NCBI GenBank assembly: GCA_937875395.1
Contig: CALNCU010000081.1
Location: 1 to 8,407 of the forward strand
Direction of reading: 5' to 3'
Source: an uncultured Armatimonadota bacterium
GTDB lineage: Bacteria > Armatimonadota > UBA5829 > DTJY01
Length of the DNA: 8,407 bases
The notes under the pieces were generated by a model, which saw only the letters and a program-made list of their open reading frames with translations, was not told the origin of the DNA and did no database searches. Shown piece after piece: positions 5,967 to 8,407 of this stretch; the stretch's first letter is position 1; every line of letters begins with the position of its first letter. Both the position numbers and the translations under genes were made by a program.

Positions 5967-6218
5967 ATGAACGTTGCAAAAGAAGCGGCGCTTGCCAGCA
6001 GCATTAGAAACCGTCTTTCAAGCGATAAGCGGGTGGGTGATCTGCCCGTAGCCACCCACATTATAGATAACGATGTCTATCTTATAGGCCGCGTGGATAC
6101 CTTGGAGCAGCGGGATATTGTAGAGTTTATAGTCCGGGGCACCCCCGGCGTGCGCAGGGTAAATACAGACGAGTTGGAAGTTAAGGAATTATCGTCCTTC
6201 AGGAAGAATGCCGCCTGA
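5967..6218 (+). CDS. Small BON-domain protein
   Basis: The 83-residue product consists of little more than one BON domain (about residues 8-74). It shows the family pattern: an N-terminal helix (LASSIRNRLSSDKRV), a strand pair with IIDNDVYLIGRVD, a helix EQRDIVEFIVRG, then PGVRRVNTDELEV. BON domains occur in periplasmic proteins such as OsmY and in membrane or cytoplasmic proteins, and are thought to bind lipid or other ligands. This one has no signal peptide or membrane segment, so it should be cytoplasmic. A short basic tail follows the domain. The AGGTGG tract supports the ATG at 5967. It sits between mnmG and two methyltransferase genes with no obvious functional link. The specific role is unknown. 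Confidence 0.8.
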   Translation: MNVAKEAALASSIRNRLSSDKRVGDLPVATHIIDNDVYLIGRVDTLEQRDIVEFIVRGTPGVRRVNTDELEVKELSSFRKNAA

Positions 6219-6273
6219 TCTCTCGACTAATCCCTAATCTTTTAACCATCATACTTATTGAGTAAGGCAAATA

Positions 6274-7053
6274 ATGTTTAATATGCAACAGGACGAGATA
6301 AACGGTTCTAACGGAATAGACCGCCAGTTTAATGATATTGCTTTTCTCTACGATGATCTTATGTCCGCCGTGCCGTACAGCGGCTGGATAAACTATGTAG
6401 AAGAGTTGCTGAGAGAACATAAATACCGCCCCGTGACAGTGCTTGATCTATGTTGCGGAACGGGGAGCGCTAGCCTGCTTCTTGCCCGCAAGGGGTATAA
6501 GGTTACCGGGGTAGATATCTCTCCCAGAATGATAGAGATTGCAAAAGAGAGGTCTGCACAAGCCGGAGGGGATGTAGAATTTTATGTTCAGGATGCAACC
6601 CGTTTTAATCTGGGCCGCTGCTTCAACCTTGTCATATCTCTCTTTGACAGTCTAAACTATATACTAAAGCCGGATCACCTTCTTGAAGCGTTCCGGCGGG
6701 CAGCCATTCACCTGGATGAGGGAGGGCTGTTTATCTTTGATATGAATACGGAATACGCCCTTGCCGCAGGGTTATTCAACCAGCGCAATCTGGATAAAGA
6801 TGACCTTGTGCAATATAACTGGTGCAGTACCTATAATCCGGCAACCCGCATCTGTACTATTAAAATGAGTTTTCTACACAAAGAGACTCAAAAACGGGTT
6901 GAAACCGTGCACTACCAGCATGCCTATCAGGTGGACGAGATTATAGATATGCTTGGAAGAGCAGGGCTTAATGTGCTGGCCGCTTACTGCGCCTATACCT
7001 TCCGAAAAGCCTCTGACAGGTGTGACAGAGTGTTCTTCGTCGCTCAAAAATAA
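6274..7053 (+). CDS. Class I SAM-dependent methyltransferase, YqeM-like
   Basis: Predicted to transfer a methyl group from S-adenosylmethionine; the substrate is unknown. The 259-residue protein opens with FNDIAFLYDDLMSAVPYSGW, which resembles the start of the Bacillus YqeM group. Motif I is VLDLCCGTG (56-64), followed by the acidic SAM-ribose position Asp81 in VTGVDIS and Asp107 in VQDATRF. SLFDSLNYI (122-130) is typical of the same group, and FIFDMNT (153-159) forms the later strand. The C-terminal 90 residues form a mixed cap that probably shapes the substrate pocket. A weak AAGG (6264-6267) lies six bases before the ATG; the in-frame ATG at 6283 is an alternative start. The gap from the BON gene is 55 bases and shows no terminator. 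No signal peptide is present. Classification as a methyltransferase is firm, while the YqeM relationship is from memory of the family pattern. Confidence 0.88.
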   Translation: MFNMQQDEINGSNGIDRQFNDIAFLYDDLMSAVPYSGWINYVEELLREHKYRPVTVLDLCCGTGSASLLLARKGYKVTGVDISPRMIEIAKERSAQAGGDVEFYVQDATRFNLGRCFNLVISLFDSLNYILKPDHLLEAFRRAAIHLDEGGLFIFDMNTEYALAAGLFNQRNLDKDDLVQYNWCSTYNPATRICTIKMSFLHKETQKRVETVHYQHAYQVDEIIDMLGRAGLNVLAAYCAYTFRKASDRCDRVFFVAQK

Positions 7054-7076
7054 CTGTAATTATATTACCGCCATAC

Positions 7077-7105
7077 TTGCTATAACCATAGTAGTCGGAT
7101 ATACT
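7077..7105 (+). promoter_or_regulatory. Candidate sigma70-type promoter for the second methyltransferase
   Basis: TTGCTA (7077-7082; 4 of 6 matches to TTGACA) and TATACT (7100-7105; 5 of 6 matches to TATAAT) are 17 bases apart. The predicted start near 7112 gives a leader of about 38 bases. A normal ribosome binding site, AGAGG (7138-7142), lies seven bases before the ATG at 7150. This suggests the gene can be transcribed independently of its upstream neighbour. Confidence 0.55.
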
Positions 7106-7149
7106 ATTTTATCAGACCAGCCCGGCATCTAGACCGCAGAGGTATCAGC

Positions 7150-7905
7150 ATGACAAAAAAATCTAACAAACATTTAATCCGGCAGCCTTGGTACTATGAA
7201 TACATCTATCCAGAGGCAGGCGGCATTGCAGCGCAGGCCTGCCAGAATATTATAGATGAGTTCTGTCCCGGCAAGGGCCTCAGCATGCTTGATATAGGCT
7301 GCGGAACAGGCAAAATCATCTCTCACATGACGGGTTCGGGGCATACCTGTGCCGGCATAGATATCTCCAAGCCCATGGTAGATTATGCCCTCCTGCTACA
7401 CCCAAAGTTTGATGTGACGCAGGGCGATATGCGCAACTTTGATTTGAATAAAAAGTTTGATGTGGTGCTTTGCGTGGGCTCCACCTTTACCAGCAACCTC
7501 TCAAATGCAGATGTGCATGCAAGCCTGGCCAATTTTCACAGGCATTGCAAACCGGGCGGACTGCTTATTATAGCCCTTCTTAACGCATCGCGGTTTCTGG
7601 GCGCAGAGACCTTTAATGAGCATGTAGAGATGCGCGTAGATGAAGAGGATTTTCACGCCACCACATTCTCCCGCCACCTTTTAGACAGGCGGAATCAGAG
7701 CTTCAGGCGCGTGAGAACCTGGCGTATAGACGGCGAAGATGACCCCGTGGTAGACGATGCAGAGTTCCGCCTCTTCTTCCCACTGGAGATTGAAGATTAT
7801 CTGGGCCAGCATAAATTCTCTGTACTGGGAATGTGGGATACCCCGGAACTTAAAGAGACAGACCTTTCAGACCGCAGGCTCTACATAGCTGCCAGGGCTC
7901 TGTAG
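7150..7905 (+). CDS. Class I SAM-dependent methyltransferase (N-methyltransferase-like)
   Basis: A second predicted SAM methyltransferase, of 251 residues, clearly different in sequence from its neighbour. Motif I is MLDIGCGTG (46-54), the ribose-binding acid is Asp71 in AGIDIS, GDMRNFDLNKKFDVVLC (92-108) spans motifs II-III, and KPGGLLIIALLN (134-145) follows. The GDMR-F-L--KFD pattern and the overall layout recall small-molecule N-methyltransferases such as the TylM1/DesVI sugar dimethyltransferases. That is only a family resemblance, and no sugar-biosynthesis genes lie nearby. The N terminus carries RQPWYYEYIYPE, likely part of the substrate lid. AGAGG at 7138-7142 supports the ATG. The 3' end of the gene forms half of a strong inverted repeat that spans the stop codon. 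The substrate cannot be inferred. Confidence 0.87.
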   Translation: MTKKSNKHLIRQPWYYEYIYPEAGGIAAQACQNIIDEFCPGKGLSMLDIGCGTGKIISHMTGSGHTCAGIDISKPMVDYALLLHPKFDVTQGDMRNFDLNKKFDVVLCVGSTFTSNLSNADVHASLANFHRHCKPGGLLIIALLNASRFLGAETFNEHVEMRVDEEDFHATTFSRHLLDRRNQSFRRVRTWRIDGEDDPVVDDAEFRLFFPLEIEDYLGQHKFSVLGMWDTPELKETDLSDRRLYIAARAL

Positions 7906-7912
7906 AGCCTGC
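7874..7912 (+). repeat. 12-bp perfect inverted repeat across a stop codon
   Basis: GCAGGCTCTACA (7874-7885) is exactly complementary to TGTAGAGCCTGC (7901-7912), with a 15-base loop. The left arm is coding and the right arm contains the TAG stop (7903-7905). A competing short hairpin, GGCTCT (7896-7901) with AGAGCC (7904-7909), uses the same right arm. There is no T-run immediately after, so it is not a canonical terminator. It could stabilise the 3' end of the transcript. Confidence 0.75.
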
Positions 7913-7953
7913 CAAACATCCGGCAAGGATGCACATATGGATAGTAAAATTAA

Positions 7954-7983
7954 GGCGTCGCCGTAAGGTGCCGCCCTTTTTTT
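7954..7983 (+). terminator. Intrinsic terminator after the second methyltransferase gene
   Basis: GGCGTCGCC (7954-7962) pairs with GGTGCCGCC (7967-7975), with one mismatch and one G-U pair, around a GTAA (GNRA-type) tetraloop. One base later comes a run of seven T (7977-7983). It lies 48 bases beyond the methyltransferase stop codon. Confidence 0.85.
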
Positions 7984-8012
7984 ATGATAAATTCGTCTGC
8001 AAAGGGTACAAT
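7984..8012 (+). promoter_or_regulatory. Candidate promoter for the Nudix-like gene
   Basis: TACAAT (8007-8012; 5 of 6 matches to TATAAT) has a weak -35-like ATGATA (7984-7989; 4 of 6) at a 17-base spacing. It starts directly after the terminator T-run. The predicted start near 8019 would give a leader of about 47 bases. The -10 is good and the -35 poor. Confidence 0.45.
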
Positions 8013-8046
8013 AAACTGGGTGGCAGGCCCGCACAAGTTCTCCCGG

Positions 8047-8053
8047 AAAGGAG
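8047..8053 (+). promoter_or_regulatory. Ribosome binding site of the Nudix-like gene
   Basis: AAAGGAG ends 12 bases before the ATG at 8066 and 18 bases before the in-frame ATG at 8072. This favours the first ATG, though the spacing is on the long side. Confidence 0.6.
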
Positions 8054-8065
8054 CGGTTTAGAATA

Positions 8066-8407
8066 ATGGAGATGGAACGCACCTTGGTTGTTACGGCTTT
8101 TGTGCACTCAGGGGATAGGATTGCTCTTGTAAAGAGAAGCGGCAGTGTAGGCTCTTACAGTGGGCGATGGGCCGCATTTAGCGGATACGTGGAAGATATA
8201 CCGCTCCGGCAGGCCATGATAGAACTTTTGAAAGAGGCGGGGCTCTCCCCGGGCGATGTTACGCTTAGAGGCATGGGCATCCCAATGCCGGTGGACGATG
8301 CAGAGGGGGGGTGCCGGTGGCTGGTATTTCCGTTTCTCTTTAAATTGGCGGGCGGCAAAGAGATAAAGACGGATTGGGAGGCGGAGTCTTTGGAATGGTT
8401 CCACCCG
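8066..8407 (+). CDS. Nudix-domain protein, 3' end beyond the window
   Basis: The first 114 residues are present and the frame stays open to the right edge. Nudix enzymes hydrolyse nucleoside diphosphates linked to other groups, using metal ions held by the Nudix box. The fold is recognisable from TLVVTAFVHSGDRIALVKRS, then VGSYSGRWAAFSGYVED (about 28-44), the helix QAMIELLKEAGL (49-60), and a late LEWFHP (109-114) typical of the domain's final strand. The box is degenerate: where the consensus has REUxEExGU, this protein reads Ile52-Glu53-Leu-Leu-Lys56-Glu57-Ala-Gly-Leu. The Arg and the first Glu of the EE pair are therefore replaced, and the loop after the Gly is shorter than in the consensus. 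The VGSY-GRW-SGY form recalls a subgroup that in some archaea is fused to an eIF2B-like domain, so the protein may continue well past the edge. Catalytic activity is uncertain. Confidence 0.75.
   Translation, partial: MEMERTLVVTAFVHSGDRIALVKRSGSVGSYSGRWAAFSGYVEDIPLRQAMIELLKEAGLSPGDVTLRGMGIPMPVDDAEGGCRWLVFPFLFKLAGGKEIKTDWEAESLEWFHP

Noticed and set aside
1..8407. CRISPR array, insertion sequence, prophage, tRNA or rRNA genes
   Set aside because: No regularly spaced repeats, transposase or integrase frames, tRNA cloverleaf sequences or rRNA-like stretches were seen on either strand.

Overview
The window reads as an ordinary chromosomal stretch of an anaerobic bacterium. Every recognisable gene lies on the + strand. 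Bacterial affiliation rests on fmt (initiator-tRNA formylation) and mnmG (tRNA wobble modification). The anaerobic, C1-metabolising character rests on a RACo/DUF4445-type ferredoxin-ASKHA activator followed directly by a cobalamin-binding MtbC/MttC-type protein. Codon use is distinctive: Ile is very often ATA and Arg often AGG, in a moderately GC-rich background. The MnmG signature 'GGPAKGHLVREIDALGG' is, from memory, closer to Chloroflexota, Armatimonadota or deep Gram-positive forms than to proteobacterial ones. I cannot assign a phylum with confidence.

Layout. Bases 1-302 contain no gene I recognise, but they hold a series of good hairpins, one of them directly before the fmt ribosome binding site. 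fmt (303-1265) has a short, internally duplicated C-terminal tail. A promoter-like pair overlaps its stop codon and leads into a two-gene unit: the TTG-started iron-sulfur/ASKHA activator (1354-3192) and the corrinoid protein (3236-3871). A strong intrinsic terminator (3909-3947) closes that unit. mnmG (3994-5865) follows behind a perfect extended -10 box that lies only six bases from its ATG, with no Shine-Dalgarno sequence, so it is a good candidate for leaderless expression. Next come a small cytoplasmic BON-domain protein (5967-6218), a YqeM-like SAM methyltransferase (6274-7053) and a second, different SAM methyltransferase (7150-7905) with its own candidate promoter. A 12-bp perfect inverted repeat spans the stop codon of that last gene, and a GTAA-loop terminator (7954-7983) follows. 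The window ends inside a Nudix-like gene (8066 to the edge) with its own promoter and ribosome binding site.

How the genes work together. The activator and corrinoid protein form a clear functional pair: the activator is expected to reduce inactive Co(II) corrinoid back to Co(I). No substrate-specific methyltransferase lies beside them, so their methyl donor and acceptor cannot be read from this window. fmt and mnmG both serve translation but appear to be separate transcription units. The BON protein and the two methyltransferases have no demonstrable link to each other beyond adjacency.

I found no CRISPR array, transposase, prophage gene, tRNA or rRNA. I saw no clear evidence of a wholly new system. 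The most useful leads are the structured region before fmt, the leaderless mnmG arrangement, the orphan corrinoid pair, and atypical residues in MnmG and the Nudix protein.
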